A stretch of DNA of 64,000 nt. Origin: Pseudomonas anguilliseptica. GTDB taxonomy: Bacteria > Pseudomonadota > Gammaproteobacteria > Pseudomonadales > Pseudomonadaceae. The position numbers and the translations under genes were made by a program. Position 1 is the first letter of the stretch. Every line of letters starts with the position of its first letter. Shown here one piece after another: positions 17,716 to 26,196 of the stretch. The stretch spans positions 1,488,001 to 1,552,000 of the forward strand of contig NZ_FNSC01000001.1 of assembly GCF_900105355.1 (NCBI RefSeq), in the 5' to 3' direction. Under the pieces are notes generated by a model. That model had not been told where the DNA came from and ran no database searches. It was given only the letters and a program-made list of their open reading frames with translations.

Positions 17716-18464
17716 TGACTGTGCAAAGAGGCCGTCTGCTCGGCATCGGCGTCGGCCCCGGCGACCCGGAGCTGATCACCCTCAAGGCCCTGCGCCTGCT
17801 GCAATCGGCCGATGTAGTCGGCTACTTTGTGGCCAAGGCCAAAGCCAACAAGGGCCAGGGCGGCAACGCCTTCGGCATTATCGAACAGCACCTGACCGAC
17901 ACGCAGCAGCGCCTGCCGCTGGTCTACCCGGTGACCACAGAAAAGCTCGCCGCGCCGCTGAGCTATGAAGATGTGATCAGCGACTTCTACGACACCTGCG
18001 CGGTGCAGATCGCCGCCCGGCTCGACGCCGGCCAGGACGTAGCGGTGATCTGCGAAGGCGACCCGTTCTTCTACGGCTCCTATATGTACCTGCACGACCG
18101 CCTGGCCGCGCAGTACCAGGTGGAAGTGGTGCCCGGCGTGTGCTCCATGCTCGGCTGCGCCTCGGTGCTCGGCACCCCGCTGGTGTACCGCAACCAGAGC
18201 TTGAGCGTGCTCTCCGGCGTACTGCCCGAAGATGAACTTAAGCAGCGCTTGAAAGATGCAGAGGCCGCCGTGGTGATGAAGCTCGGGCGCAACTTCGAGA
18301 AAGTCCGCCGTGTGCTGCAGGAGCTGGGCATCGACCACCGCGCCCATTACGTCGAACGCGCGACCATGGGCAACCAGCGCATCGTGCCGCTGGACGAGGT
18401 GGAACCGATGTCCTCGCCGTACTTCTCGATGATCGTCATTCCCGGCGAGAAATGGCGCGGTTGA
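17715..18464 (+). CDS. cobI: Precorrin-2 C20-methyltransferase CobI
   Basis: This 249-residue tetrapyrrole methylase transfers a methyl group from S-adenosylmethionine to C20 of precorrin-2. The family motifs [36 protein letters not shown] and [20 protein letters not shown] are intact. The ATG at 17715 overlaps the cobH stop codon and has GGAGG upstream. A palindromic repeat follows 8 bp after the stop codon. Confidence 0.94.
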   Translation: MTVQRGRLLGIGVGPGDPELITLKALRLLQSADVVGYFVAKAKANKGQGGNAFGIIEQHLTDTQQRLPLVYPVTTEKLAAPLSYEDVISDFYDTCAVQIAARLDAGQDVAVICEGDPFFYGSYMYLHDRLAAQYQVEVVPGVCSMLGCASVLGTPLVYRNQSLSVLSGVLPEDELKQRLKDAEAAVVMKLGRNFEKVRRVLQELGIDHRAHYVERATMGNQRIVPLDEVEPMSSPYFSMIVIPGEKWRG

Positions 18465-18471
18465 AACGGTC

Positions 18472-18541
18472 GTAGGGTGGATGACGCTTCACCCATCCAC
18501 CAACCGCGATTGGTGGATGAAAAAAGCGTCATCCACCCTAC
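18472..18541. repeat. Palindromic repeat, GTAGGGTGG family, copy C
   Basis: GTAGGGTGGATGACGCTT and AAGCGTCATCCACCCTAC form a nearly perfect 18-bp outer stem with an inner CATCCACCA / TGGTGGATG stem. It lies between cobI and cobJ. Two other REP-like palindromes follow at about 18562-18618, with ATCCGGGCTACGG and GCGGCCAAGGCCGCTCCTAC. Confidence 0.85.
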
Positions 18542-18635
18542 CCACACACCCAAGAATCGCGGTACCCCGGATTACATCCGGGCTACGGGACTGATCGCGG
18601 CCAAGGCCGCTCCTACGCCAATCACGGAACAACTT

Positions 18636-20291
18636 ATGACCGCCGCCATCATCATCCTCGGCCCCTCCGCCTTGCCTTGCGCACGACGTATCCAGGCGCT
18701 GTATCCCCAGGCCGAAATTCACGGTCTGCACAGCCGGGTGGCGGACGTTGAGCGCACTTATGCAGACTTCGGCGACACCCTGCGCGCGCTCTATCGCGCC
18801 GGTACGCCGCTGATCGTGCTGTGCGCCGCCGGCATCGTGATTCGCAGCCTGGCCGCCGTACTCGGCGAGAAAGACCGCGAACCGCCGGTGCTGGCCGTGG
18901 CCGAAGACGGCAGCGCCGTGGTGCCGCTGCTCGGTGGGCTGGGTGGGGTTAACCGTATGGCACGGGAGCTTGCCGCACACCTTGAGGTCAACGCGGCGAT
19001 CACCACCAGCGGCGAGCTGCGCTTCGGCACCTGCCTGCTGGAGCCGCCGGCCGGCTATGTGCTGGCCGATCTTGAGCAAGGCAAAGGCTTTGTCAGCGAT
19101 CTGCTCGGCGGCCAGGCCGTGCGCATCGAAGGCGACGCGCCCTGGCTGGCCCAGGCCAAGCTGCCGGTGGATAGCAGCGCCGAGCGGGTGATCCGGATCA
19201 GCCCGCACCTCAGTGAAGCCAGCGCCGATAAACTGCTGATTCATCCGCAACAGGTGGCCGTATGGGTCGAACACGCCAGCCCTGAATTGCTGAGCGAACT
19301 GCAGCAGGCGCTACAGAGCAGCAGCCTGGCTCCGCAGAGCCTGGCCTGCCTGCTGGCCGCGCCAGAGCTGATGGCCAACGCGGAACTGCACAGCGCCGCC
19401 GCACAGCTCAACCTGCCACTGCGCTTTATCGACGACGCAACGCAATTACCGCCGCTGCATAGCCAGCACACCAATCTGCGCCTGCTGCTGGCCGCAGCGC
19501 CCATCGACGCGACGCAACTCGGCCGCCCCCGTGGCCGCCTGACCGTAATCGGCCTCGGCCCCGGTGCCGCCGAATTTATGGTGCCCGCCGCGCGTCAGGC
19601 GCTGGATGAAGCCCAGGACCTGCTCGGCTACGAAACCTATATCAATATGGCCGGCCCGCTGCGCCCGGAGCAGGTGCGCCACTGCACCGATAACCGCGAG
19701 GAAATGCAGCGCGCCCGCCATGCCTTTGCGCTGGCCGCCAGCGGTCGGCGCGTAGTGGTGGTGTCCTCCGGCGACCCCGGCGTGTTTGCCATGGCCGCCG
19801 CCGTGCTGGAAGCCCTGCACGAATCCACCAACGCCGAATGGCAGCGCGTCGACTTGCAGGTATTCCCCGGCGTTTCCGCTGCGCTGGCCACCGCCGCCAA
19901 GGCCGGCGCGCCGCTGGGCCACGACTTCTGCCTGATCTCCCTGTCGGACAACCTCAAGCCCTGGGCGATTATCGAAAAGCGCCTGGCCCACGCCGCCGCC
20001 GCCGACCTGGTGATGGCCTTCTACAACCCCATATCCAAAGCCCGCCCCTGGCAGCTCGGCGCTGCCCTGGAAATCATCCGCCAGCAACGCACCCCGGACA
20101 CCCTGGTGGTACTCGGCCGCGATATCGGCCGCCCCGGCGAAACCCTGCGTACTCTCACCCTCGGCGAGCTGACGCCAGAGATGGTCGATATGCGCACTCT
20201 GGTCATCATCGGCTCCAGCCAAACCTGCCGCTTCCCGCGTACCGAGGGTGGCGAGTGGGTGTATACGCCGAGAAGTTATCCACAGATATAG
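18636..20291 (+). CDS. cobJ: CbiG-like/CobJ fusion: precorrin-3B C17-methyltransferase
   Basis: This 551-residue protein joins two parts. Residues 1 to about 295 resemble CbiG (IVLCAAGIVIRSLAAVLGEK, LLGGLGGVNRMARELAAHL). Residues from about 298 on are a CobJ methylase (RLTVIGLGPGAAEFMVPAAR, SSGDPGVFAMAAAVLEAL, FYNPISKARPWQLG) that methylates C17 and contracts the ring. CbiG acts in the anaerobic pathway, so its domain here may have a scaffolding or modified role. A stand-alone cobE (CbiG C-terminal-like) is encoded at 33005. The ATG at 18636 follows the CbiG N-terminal pattern; the ribosome site is weak. Confidence 0.92.
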   Translation: MTAAIIILGPSALPCARRIQALYPQAEIHGLHSRVADVERTYADFGDTLRALYRAGTPLIVLCAAGIVIRSLAAVLGEKDREPPVLAVAEDGSAVVPLLGGLGGVNRMARELAAHLEVNAAITTSGELRFGTCLLEPPAGYVLADLEQGKGFVSDLLGGQAVRIEGDAPWLAQAKLPVDSSAERVIRISPHLSEASADKLLIHPQQVAVWVEHASPELLSELQQALQSSSLAPQSLACLLAAPELMANAELHSAAAQLNLPLRFIDDATQLPPLHSQHTNLRLLLAAAPIDATQLGRPRGRLTVIGLGPGAAEFMVPAARQALDEAQDLLGYETYINMAGPLRPEQVRHCTDNREEMQRARHAFALAASGRRVVVVSSGDPGVFAMAAAVLEALHESTNAEWQRVDLQVFPGVSAALATAAKAGAPLGHDFCLISLSDNLKPWAIIEKRLAHAAAADLVMAFYNPISKARPWQLGAALEIIRQQRTPDTLVVLGRDIGRPGETLRTLTLGELTPEMVDMRTLVIIGSSQTCRFPRTEGGEWVYTPRSYPQI

Positions 20292-20450
20292 GCCGGTACC
20301 ACTGCCTCGGCAGTCCTGCAAAAAGACGATTAATCGACAGCCCGGCCAGGCATAACTTGTCTTGTTTGACGATGAGTCACTAAGGTAACCATCACTGTTT
20401 ATCTGCCCCGGACGCATCAGGCTCGGGTTACCTCATCAAGGATGATTGGC

Positions 20451-21320
20451 ATGCTACCCACCCTCAGGCTCACCGCCACGCTGTTCGCCAACGCTCTGTT
20501 GCTCTGCACACTCACCAGTCAGGCGGCGATCAAGCACTGCCCGGTGACAATTGATCAGTCGGACGATGACAACATACTGGATCACCTGCAGCGGGCTAAT
20601 GACGGCGATGCCTGCGCCCAGTTCAATATGGGCTACCAGTTTTACACCCAGCAGGATTACTCCGAGAGTGAACGCTGGTACGCCAAAGCCGCTGGGCAAG
20701 GGGTTACCCGCGCGGCATTTGAAATTGCCATGCTCTACCGCGACAAACTCCTGCCGGGCGACGACTCCGAGCGCAAACGCTGGCTAAATCAGGCAGCCGA
20801 ACAAGGGTTGGTGCTGGCTCAGGTTGAACTGGGCATCGACTATCTGGACAACCCCGGTGATCAGGATGAGCGCTACCAAGCCATGCACTGGTTTGAACAA
20901 GCGGCCAACCAGGGTGACATCCAAAGCCAATACCTGCTGGGTGAGCTGTACTGGAGCCGTGACAGCGGTGTGGAGTTTGCCGCCGAGGGCGATGAGCGCG
21001 CCGTGCACTTCAGCAGCGACGACAGCAAAGCGCTTTACTGGATCTGCAAAGCCGCACAGAACAACCATGCCCCCGCACAATTCAGCCTGAGCGAGGCCTA
21101 CAGCACCGGCACTGGCGTAGACGTCAATCGCGACCAGCAGCAACTGTGGCTGGAACTGGCCGCCAGCAACGGCAGTGAAGAGGCCAAGGAGCGACTGGAT
21201 GACAGCGGTTTACCTTGGTACACCCGCCTGGAAAATTGGGGCAAGCGACAAATGATCGATGAAACCGCCCAATGTCCGGACGTAGAACTGGAAGCCACAG
21301 AACAGCAGGCAAGCTACTAA
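20451..21320 (+). CDS. Sel1-repeat (TPR-like) secreted protein
   Basis: The 289-residue protein has a signal peptide (MLPTLRLTATLFANALLLCT, ending near SQAA) and several Sel1-type repeats of about 36 residues, including GDACAQFNMGYQFYTQQDYS, GVTRAAFEIAMLYRD, GLVLAQVELGIDYLDN, GDIQSQYLLGELYWS and NHAPAQFSLSEAYSTGTGV. It probably acts in the periplasm as a protein-interaction scaffold. The start at 20451 has AAGGA at a suitable distance; the ATG at 20442 is too close to it. It is followed by, and likely co-transcribed with, the DUF2314 gene. No cobalamin role is evident. Confidence 0.8.
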   Translation: MLPTLRLTATLFANALLLCTLTSQAAIKHCPVTIDQSDDDNILDHLQRANDGDACAQFNMGYQFYTQQDYSESERWYAKAAGQGVTRAAFEIAMLYRDKLLPGDDSERKRWLNQAAEQGLVLAQVELGIDYLDNPGDQDERYQAMHWFEQAANQGDIQSQYLLGELYWSRDSGVEFAAEGDERAVHFSSDDSKALYWICKAAQNNHAPAQFSLSEAYSTGTGVDVNRDQQQLWLELAASNGSEEAKERLDDSGLPWYTRLENWGKRQMIDETAQCPDVELEATEQQASY

Positions 21321-21334
21321 CGAAAGGAATCAGC

Positions 21335-21817
21335 ATGCGCCCCTTCCTTATTGCTCCTCTGCTCGCACTGGGCCTGGCCACATTCCACGCCAGCGCGCGC
21401 GACACCAATGAAGTGGTCACCGCTGACCGCCAGGACCCTGCCGTCTCAGCTGCCGTGCGCCAGGCCCAGGCAGGCCTGACCGAGTTCCTGGCACTGGCCG
21501 CCAAACCGCCGGCCAATACCCGTGACTTTAAGGTTCAGGTCATGGCCGAAGACAGCAACGGCATAGAAACCTTCTGGATCACGCCCTTCCGCGCACTTGA
21601 GCAGGGTTTTATCGGCACCGTGGCCAACGAGCCACGCGTCGTCAAAAGCGTGACCTGGGGCCAGCAACTGCGCTTTACCCGCGAGCAGATCACCGACTGG
21701 GGCTACCTGAAAAACGGCCGCCAGGTAGGCAGCTTCACCGTTTGCGCACTGTTTGAAGAAATGCCGCCTGAGCAAGTGGAGTACTACCGCAACCAGCACG
21801 GTTTTGACTGCCAATAA
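21335..21817 (+). CDS. DUF2314 periplasmic protein
   Basis: This 160-residue protein has a signal peptide (MRPFLIAPLLALGLATFHAS, then ARD). Its DUF2314 domain shows DFKVQVMAEDSNGIETFWIT, GTVANEPRVVKSVTWGQQL and FTREQITDWGYLKNGRQVGS. The domain is common in bacteria but has no known function. The start has AAGGA six bases upstream, and the gene begins 14 bp after the Sel1 gene, so the pair is probably one operon. Confidence 0.82.
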   Translation: MRPFLIAPLLALGLATFHASARDTNEVVTADRQDPAVSAAVRQAQAGLTEFLALAAKPPANTRDFKVQVMAEDSNGIETFWITPFRALEQGFIGTVANEPRVVKSVTWGQQLRFTREQITDWGYLKNGRQVGSFTVCALFEEMPPEQVEYYRNQHGFDCQ

Positions 21818-21894
21818 CCACAAAAGCCAAAGCCTGCGCGGCTTCGGCTCTCTCGCTTAACCCATCCTACGAGCTGCGAATCGTAAGCGGCCGT

Positions 21895-23211
21895 TTACTG
21901 CGCATCCAGGTAATTGATCTGCGTGGCACGACCGCTTTGCAGGATCAGCCCAGCACGCACCTGCGGCAGTAGGACGGCGCGTGGGTGGCTGGTATTGGCC
22001 TTGTAGCGCCACGCGATGCCCGTCTGTAAATTCACCAGCTCGATCTTCCCGCGGCTGGATTCAAGCCCGGCCAGAATCAACCAAGGCTCATCAGGCACCG
22101 CTGCGGCCCAATTGACGGTTTGCAGGGAGAATGGATAAGTGCGTTGACGCTTTAAGGTACCGGTCTCCCATTCACTTATTTCGGCTTGCGAGTCCTTACG
22201 CAGCTCCTCGGGCAACCAGCCAACCGACACTAGACGCCGACCCTCATCAAGAAACTTCAAGGCCAACACATCCAAGCGTACTTGCTTTTCATAAGGGGCA
22301 ATCTGGCGCACCAGCTTTAGGCGAGGTTGATCACCAGCGGCGTCCAGCGTCAGTAACAGCAGCTCTCCGTTGGAACTTCCCACCGCAATCAAGCCAGACT
22401 CCGCATCACTAGTGACAGCCGTGACCTGAGCGCTGTTTTCCAGCTTGTAGATATCGCCCACCAGCTTGCGTTGGCGATGGTCGTAGAGCCGCAGCGAATC
22501 GCTATCGCCAATCACATAAAGGCTTTTAACCGGGCTGGCGACCATCGGGCCAGGCGCCCACATTCCCGTGAGCGTAACCAGCAACTTGCCGGTGGCGGCG
22601 TCCCAAACGCGTGAACCGCTGTCAGGTTGAACGTGTGAGCTATCAAACCCTGAGCCGGTCAGCACGATGCCGTCTTCTCGGCCAAAGGCAATAAACTCGG
22701 CACGTGCAGCGTGGGCGTCGTGCACAAAGCGAGTGTCGGGGTTGTGGGTATTCCACAACTCCACCCGACCGCTTTCCCGGCCGACCACCAGCAACTGCAA
22801 TTCAGGGTCGAATGCTGCGCTAGCGGCGCTATCATCGCCGCTGCGGTTGATGTCTTGGAAACGTTTGATAAAGCTCGCATCGACTGGATCATGCAGCCAA
22901 TTCGTCGTTTGAGATATAACCAACACAACAGTAAAGGCCGCGATAACCCCGTATTGAATGGCCAGGTAGAAAACCTTAAAACGTCGAATATCGACGCCTC
23001 TGATTTTAATAATTTCCGGCGTCGCAAGCACAACCGCCATCAGTAGGGTGAGTGCCGATAACAGCAACGCGGCATCTCCGCCCATGACATCGACACTATT
23101 TTTTGACGGAATGAAATAGCGCCCGGAGATCAGCCCGTACATACCAACCAGCAGAAACGGCAGCGTGGTCGCTAGGATGCCCAGGCTGAGCATCTTTTGT
23201 TTGTGGGTCAT
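21895..23211 (-). CDS. Membrane-anchored beta-propeller (WD40-like) protein
   Basis: The 438-residue protein starts with three hydrophobic segments (LSLGILATTLPFLLVGMYG, ALLLSALTLLMAVVLATPE, YGVIAAFTVVLVISQT). After them comes a region of WD40-like blades with the spacing AAFDPELQLLVVGRESGRVE-LWN, SRVWDAATGKLLVTLTG, VTAVTSDAESGLIAVGSSNG and EWETGTLKRQRTYPF. No enzyme motif is seen. It is convergent with the Sel1/DUF2314 pair. About 250 bp upstream, before IS copy 2, is AT-rich DNA without visible genes. Confidence 0.7.
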   Translation of the reverse strand: MTHKQKMLSLGILATTLPFLLVGMYGLISGRYFIPSKNSVDVMGGDAALLLSALTLLMAVVLATPEIIKIRGVDIRRFKVFYLAIQYGVIAAFTVVLVISQTTNWLHDPVDASFIKRFQDINRSGDDSAASAAFDPELQLLVVGRESGRVELWNTHNPDTRFVHDAHAARAEFIAFGREDGIVLTGSGFDSSHVQPDSGSRVWDAATGKLLVTLTGMWAPGPMVASPVKSLYVIGDSDSLRLYDHRQRKLVGDIYKLENSAQVTAVTSDAESGLIAVGSSNGELLLLTLDAAGDQPRLKLVRQIAPYEKQVRLDVLALKFLDEGRRLVSVGWLPEELRKDSQAEISEWETGTLKRQRTYPFSLQTVNWAAAVPDEPWLILAGLESSRGKIELVNLQTGIAWRYKANTSHPRAVLLPQVRAGLILQSGRATQINYLDAQ

Positions 23212-23462
23212 GGTTCTTCCTTGAAAACTGACGATGGCGGGACTACAAAACCTGGGCGAAAAAACCTCTCACCCTTTATGCCGATAGCGTTCCCTGCAAA
23301 TGCGTGCGCCTTGGATGAAAAAGACAACACAGCACGAATGAATGCGGCGCAGATTACTTAGTCGCTTGCAGGGTGTCTATGTACGGTTTATGGAGAAGAA
23401 ATAGAGATTTGGTGAAGGGAAAAATGAATGAATTTATTTTTTGCGCTAATCGTTCGCTCTAG

Positions 23463-24654
23463 GGATGGTCTGAAGTAGCCCTGTATTTCCGGTCAACTTC
23501 AGCCTCCGCTGATTTTGAAAGCGGAAAACTGATCAAAAACGATCAAGTCATCCGCTCATTTCGGTGTTTCTGGCCGCCGCGAGCACCTCGCAGCGGTCAT
23601 TTCCCACATTACAGGCGCACCTCTCCTGCATTCGTCAGCAAATGTCGACGGGCCATCCACAGGTTCGACAGGGCGAACAGCGTTACCAGTTGTGCGGTGT
23701 TTTTGGCCAGGCCACGGAAACGCGTCTTCACATAACCGAACTGACGCTTGATCACCCGGAACGGGTGCTCGACCTTGGCGCGAACTTGCGCCTTGGCCTT
23801 CTCGATCTTGCGCTTGGCTTTGTACAGCGCGCTGCGCTTACTCAACGTGTTGTACGTACTGCGGCGGGCTGCGATCTGCCAGATCACTTCACGGCCTTCA
23901 TGTTCTGGCCGCTTCTCTACGCCGGTGTAACCCGCGTCGGCACCCACCATGTTTTCTTTGCCGTGTAGCAGCTTGTCGACCTGAGTAACGTCTGCAACAT
24001 TGGCTGCCGTGCCGACCACGCTATGCACTAAACCCGACTCGTCATCGACGCCGATGTGCGCCTTCATGCCGAAGTAATACTGGTTTCCCTTCTTGGTCTG
24101 GTGCATTTCCGGGTCACGCTTACCGTCCTTGTTCTTGGTCGAACTCGGCGCATTGATCAGCGTGGCATCGACGATGGTGCCTTGGCGCAATGACAAACCG
24201 CGGTCACCCAAATAGCCATTGATGACGGCCAAGATGCCCGCAGCCAGTTCGTGTTTCTCCAGCAATCGGCGGAAGTTGAGGATGGTGGTTTCGTCGGGAA
24301 TGCGCTCCAGGCTCAGACCCGCAAACTGGCGCAGGATGGTGGTCTCGTACAGAGACTCCTCCATCGCCGGGTCGCTGTAGCCGAACCAGTTCTGCATCAA
24401 ATGAACCCGTAACATCGCCATCAGCGGATAGGCTGGACGTCCGCCTTCACCCTTGGGGTAATGCGGTTCGATCAAGGCAATCAAACCCTTCCACGGCACA
24501 ACCTGATCCATCTCGATCAGGAACAGCTCTTTGCGGGTTTGCTTGCGCTTGCCGGCGTACTCGGCGTCGGCGAAGGTCATCTGCTTCATCGGAAAACTCG
24601 GCGGGTGGAGTTCAGGTATTTTGCCAAATTCAGGAAGTCTTCTTCAGGGTTTCC
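23463..24654 (-). mobile_element. IS5-family insertion sequence, copy 2 (1192 bp, inverted)
   Basis: It has the same length and organisation as copy 1. The ends are GGATGGTCTGAAGTAG on the left and CTTCAGGGTTTCC on the right, with CTAG target duplications at 23459-23462 and 24655-24658. It lies opposite in orientation to copy 1, so the two bound the cobK-to-beta-propeller segment. Confidence 0.88.
23609..24589 (-). CDS. IS5-family transposase (DDE), second copy
   Basis: This is a full-length 326-residue transposase with the same start, end and catalytic motifs as the copy at 12092-13072 (IVDATLINAPSS, GADAGYTGVEKR, KVEHPFRVIKRQFGY). Substitutions scattered along its length show that it is a diverged relative rather than an identical duplicate. 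Confidence 0.93.
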   Translation of the reverse strand: MKQMTFADAEYAGKRKQTRKELFLIEMDQVVPWKGLIALIEPHYPKGEGGRPAYPLMAMLRVHLMQNWFGYSDPAMEESLYETTILRQFAGLSLERIPDETTILNFRRLLEKHELAAGILAVINGYLGDRGLSLRQGTIVDATLINAPSSTKNKDGKRDPEMHQTKKGNQYYFGMKAHIGVDDESGLVHSVVGTAANVADVTQVDKLLHGKENMVGADAGYTGVEKRPEHEGREVIWQIAARRSTYNTLSKRSALYKAKRKIEKAKAQVRAKVEHPFRVIKRQFGYVKTRFRGLAKNTAQLVTLFALSNLWMARRHLLTNAGEVRL

Positions 24655-24661
24655 CTAGCTA

Positions 24662-24737
24662 TTGTGGACAATGCTTTGTTTGTCCACCTTAGGTCATGCC
24701 GACCGATGGTGGATGGATAAAGCGTCATCCACCCTAC
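24662..24737. repeat. Palindromic repeat, GTAGGGTGG family, copy D
   Basis: The right half TGGTGGATGGATAAAGCGTC, then ATCCACCCTACG, matches copies A and E. The left half is diverged (TTGTGGACAATGC / TTTGTCCACC). It starts a few bases from the target duplication of IS copy 2. Its right arm supplies the TAG stop codon of cobF (24734-24736). Confidence 0.8.
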
Positions 24738-25498
24738 GAAGCGTTCTTGCGCAGTAAATAACTATCCATAATCCACCCATGCTGTTCGCGCAGCTCAGCG
24801 CGGCGGGTGCGGATAGTCTCCGCGACTTCACTAAGCGGCCCAGCGATCAGCACTTCGTCCGGGGTGCCGATATAAGCGCCCCAGTAGATGTACATGGGCT
24901 GGCCGACAAAGCGTTGGTAGGTGTCCTGGGCGTCGAGCATCACCAGCACGCTGTCCACGCCCTCGGGAAAGCCGCCTTCGGCCAGGCGCCGTGCCGGGGT
25001 GATTTGGAAGGCTTGGCCGATGCTGTTAAAGCAAACCTTATGCTTGGCTGCCAATGCTTGCAGGCTGGTAATACCGGGGATGACTTCGTACTCGATCTGC
25101 TCGCTGCTGTTGGCCACAATCTGTTCGACGATGCGCAGGGTGCTGTCGTACAGCGCCGGGTCGCCCCAGACCAGAAAGGCACCGGTTTCGCCGTCGCGCA
25201 GTTGCTCGCGAATCATGCCCTCGAACACCTGCTGCTTGTCCTGATTCAGATCGACCACGCTGCCGCGATAGTCCGGCACATCGCGCACCCGCTCCGGGCA
25301 GTCGGCGCTGACAAAGCGGTAGTCGCGGCCCTGGATAAAGCGCTCGCAGATGGTCTTGCGCAGGCCGATCAGGCTGTCTTTGGCGCTGCCCTTGTCCATC
25401 AGAAAGAACAGGTCCGTGCGATTGAGCGCGTTGATCGCCTGCACGGTCAGGTAGTCCGGGTCGCCGGCGCCGATGCCGATTATCAACAGGGTTTTCAT
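24734..25498 (-). CDS. cobF: Precorrin-6A synthase (deacetylating) CobF
   Basis: This 254-residue tetrapyrrole methylase adds a methyl group at C1 and releases the extruded acetyl group in the oxygen-dependent pathway. Motifs are LLIIGIGAGDPDYLTVQAIN, FLVWGDPALYDSTLRIVEQI and YEVIPGITSLQALAAKHKV. Its ATG overlaps the chlD stop codon (ATGA). It is the last gene of the cobW-cobN-chlD-cobF run. The stop codon lies in repeat copy D. Confidence 0.94.
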   Translation of the reverse strand: MKTLLIIGIGAGDPDYLTVQAINALNRTDLFFLMDKGSAKDSLIGLRKTICERFIQGRDYRFVSADCPERVRDVPDYRGSVVDLNQDKQQVFEGMIREQLRDGETGAFLVWGDPALYDSTLRIVEQIVANSSEQIEYEVIPGITSLQALAAKHKVCFNSIGQAFQITPARRLAEGGFPEGVDSVLVMLDAQDTYQRFVGQPMYIYWGAYIGTPDEVLIAGPLSEVAETIRTRRAELREQHGWIMDSYLLRKNAS

Positions 25499-26190
25499 AA
25501 GCTTGTCTCCAGGCTGCCGGCTAACAGCGGCAGTGAATCGATATGTCGGTAGTCGGCACCCAGCTCGGTGGCCAATTGGCGCGCGCGGCCGAGGCGGATC
25601 GGCGCGCTTTCGATATCCATCAGCAGCGCCGGGCAGGCGCTCGGGCTTAACGCCGGCCAGTCGCGCAGGCGGCCATCGGTGATGATCAGTAAACGCTGAC
25701 GCTCGGCCGGGTGCAGCCGTTGCCGCCGCGCCTGCCAGTCGGCAGCCTGCTGCAGCGCATCGAGCAACGGCGTGCCGCCGCCTGCGCCCAGCTCGGCGAG
25801 CCAATCTTGCAAGGCCCGGGAGGCTTTCTGCCCCTGCCACAACCATTGCGCCTGACGGCCGGTGGCATGCAGCAAGGCCAGGCGCGCGCGCTGGCGGCGT
25901 GCCTGCTCGAACACTTCACTAAGCAGCCCCTTGGCCTTGCTCAACGCGCCATGGCGGCGGGTCGAAGCCGAAGCATCGACTATCACCAGCCAGAGTTCCG
26001 CCGGCTTGGCGCTGCGCGGACGCAACAGCAAATCCTGTCGAGTACGCGGGCGGCCTTTAAGCAGGCTCGCCGGCCAGTCGATACGGCCCGCAGCGCCACT
26101 GCGAATGGCGCCGTTGCGACCATTGCCGAGTGGGCCGGGAGCGGCCCGGGCATCCGCGCCAGGGGCTGTGCGCGGGCGGATGCCTAGGGC
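25495..26190 (-). CDS. chlD: ChlD-type VWA half of a cobaltochelatase subunit, read by -1 frameshift from the chlI-like frame
   Basis: These 231 residues follow codon 336 of the chlI-like frame (27197-26184) if ribosomes slip back one base at 26190-26196, giving a 567-residue ChlI-linker-ChlD protein. The part has an unstructured Gly/Pro/Arg-rich linker, [20 protein letters not shown], and a von Willebrand A domain with the MIDAS pattern VDASAS and IITDGR. It corresponds to the medium subunit of a Mg/Co chelatase that works with CobN. No ATG or GTG precedes the domain in this frame; only a TTG at 26031, inside the conserved region, could start it. Frameshifting is therefore the more natural expression route. 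The frame ends in an ATGA overlap with cobF. Confidence 0.82.
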   Translation of the reverse strand, partial: ALGIRPRTAPGADARAAPGPLGNGRNGAIRSGAAGRIDWPASLLKGRPRTRQDLLLRPRSAKPAELWLVIVDASASTRRHGALSKAKGLLSEVFEQARRQRARLALLHATGRQAQWLWQGQKASRALQDWLAELGAGGGTPLLDALQQAADWQARRQRLHPAERQRLLIITDGRLRDWPALSPSACPALLMDIESAPIRLGRARQLATELGADYRHIDSLPLLAGSLETSL

Positions 26191-26196
26191 TTTTTT
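26149..26196 (-). promoter_or_regulatory. Programmed -1 ribosomal frameshift signal
   Basis: On the minus strand the slippery heptamer A-AAA-AAG (26196-26190) is in the correct zero frame (GCA AAA AAG). After a 5-nt spacer CCCTA comes a perfect 9-bp stem, GGCATCCGC (26184-26176) with GCGGATGCC (26157-26149), closing an 18-nt loop. The zero-frame TAG stop codon (26186-26184) overlaps the stem base. Slippery site, spacing and stem match the canonical bacterial design, as in dnaX. Confidence 0.85.

Noticed and set aside
23212..23462. Promoter or small RNA in the AT-rich stretch before IS copy 2
   Set aside because: No convincing -10/-35 pair, hairpin or terminator could be picked out by eye.
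12027..24654. Composite transposon carrying the cobalamin genes
   Set aside because: The two IS copies differ in many residues and each has its own CTAG duplication, so a recent composite move is not supported. Only an inversion hazard remains.
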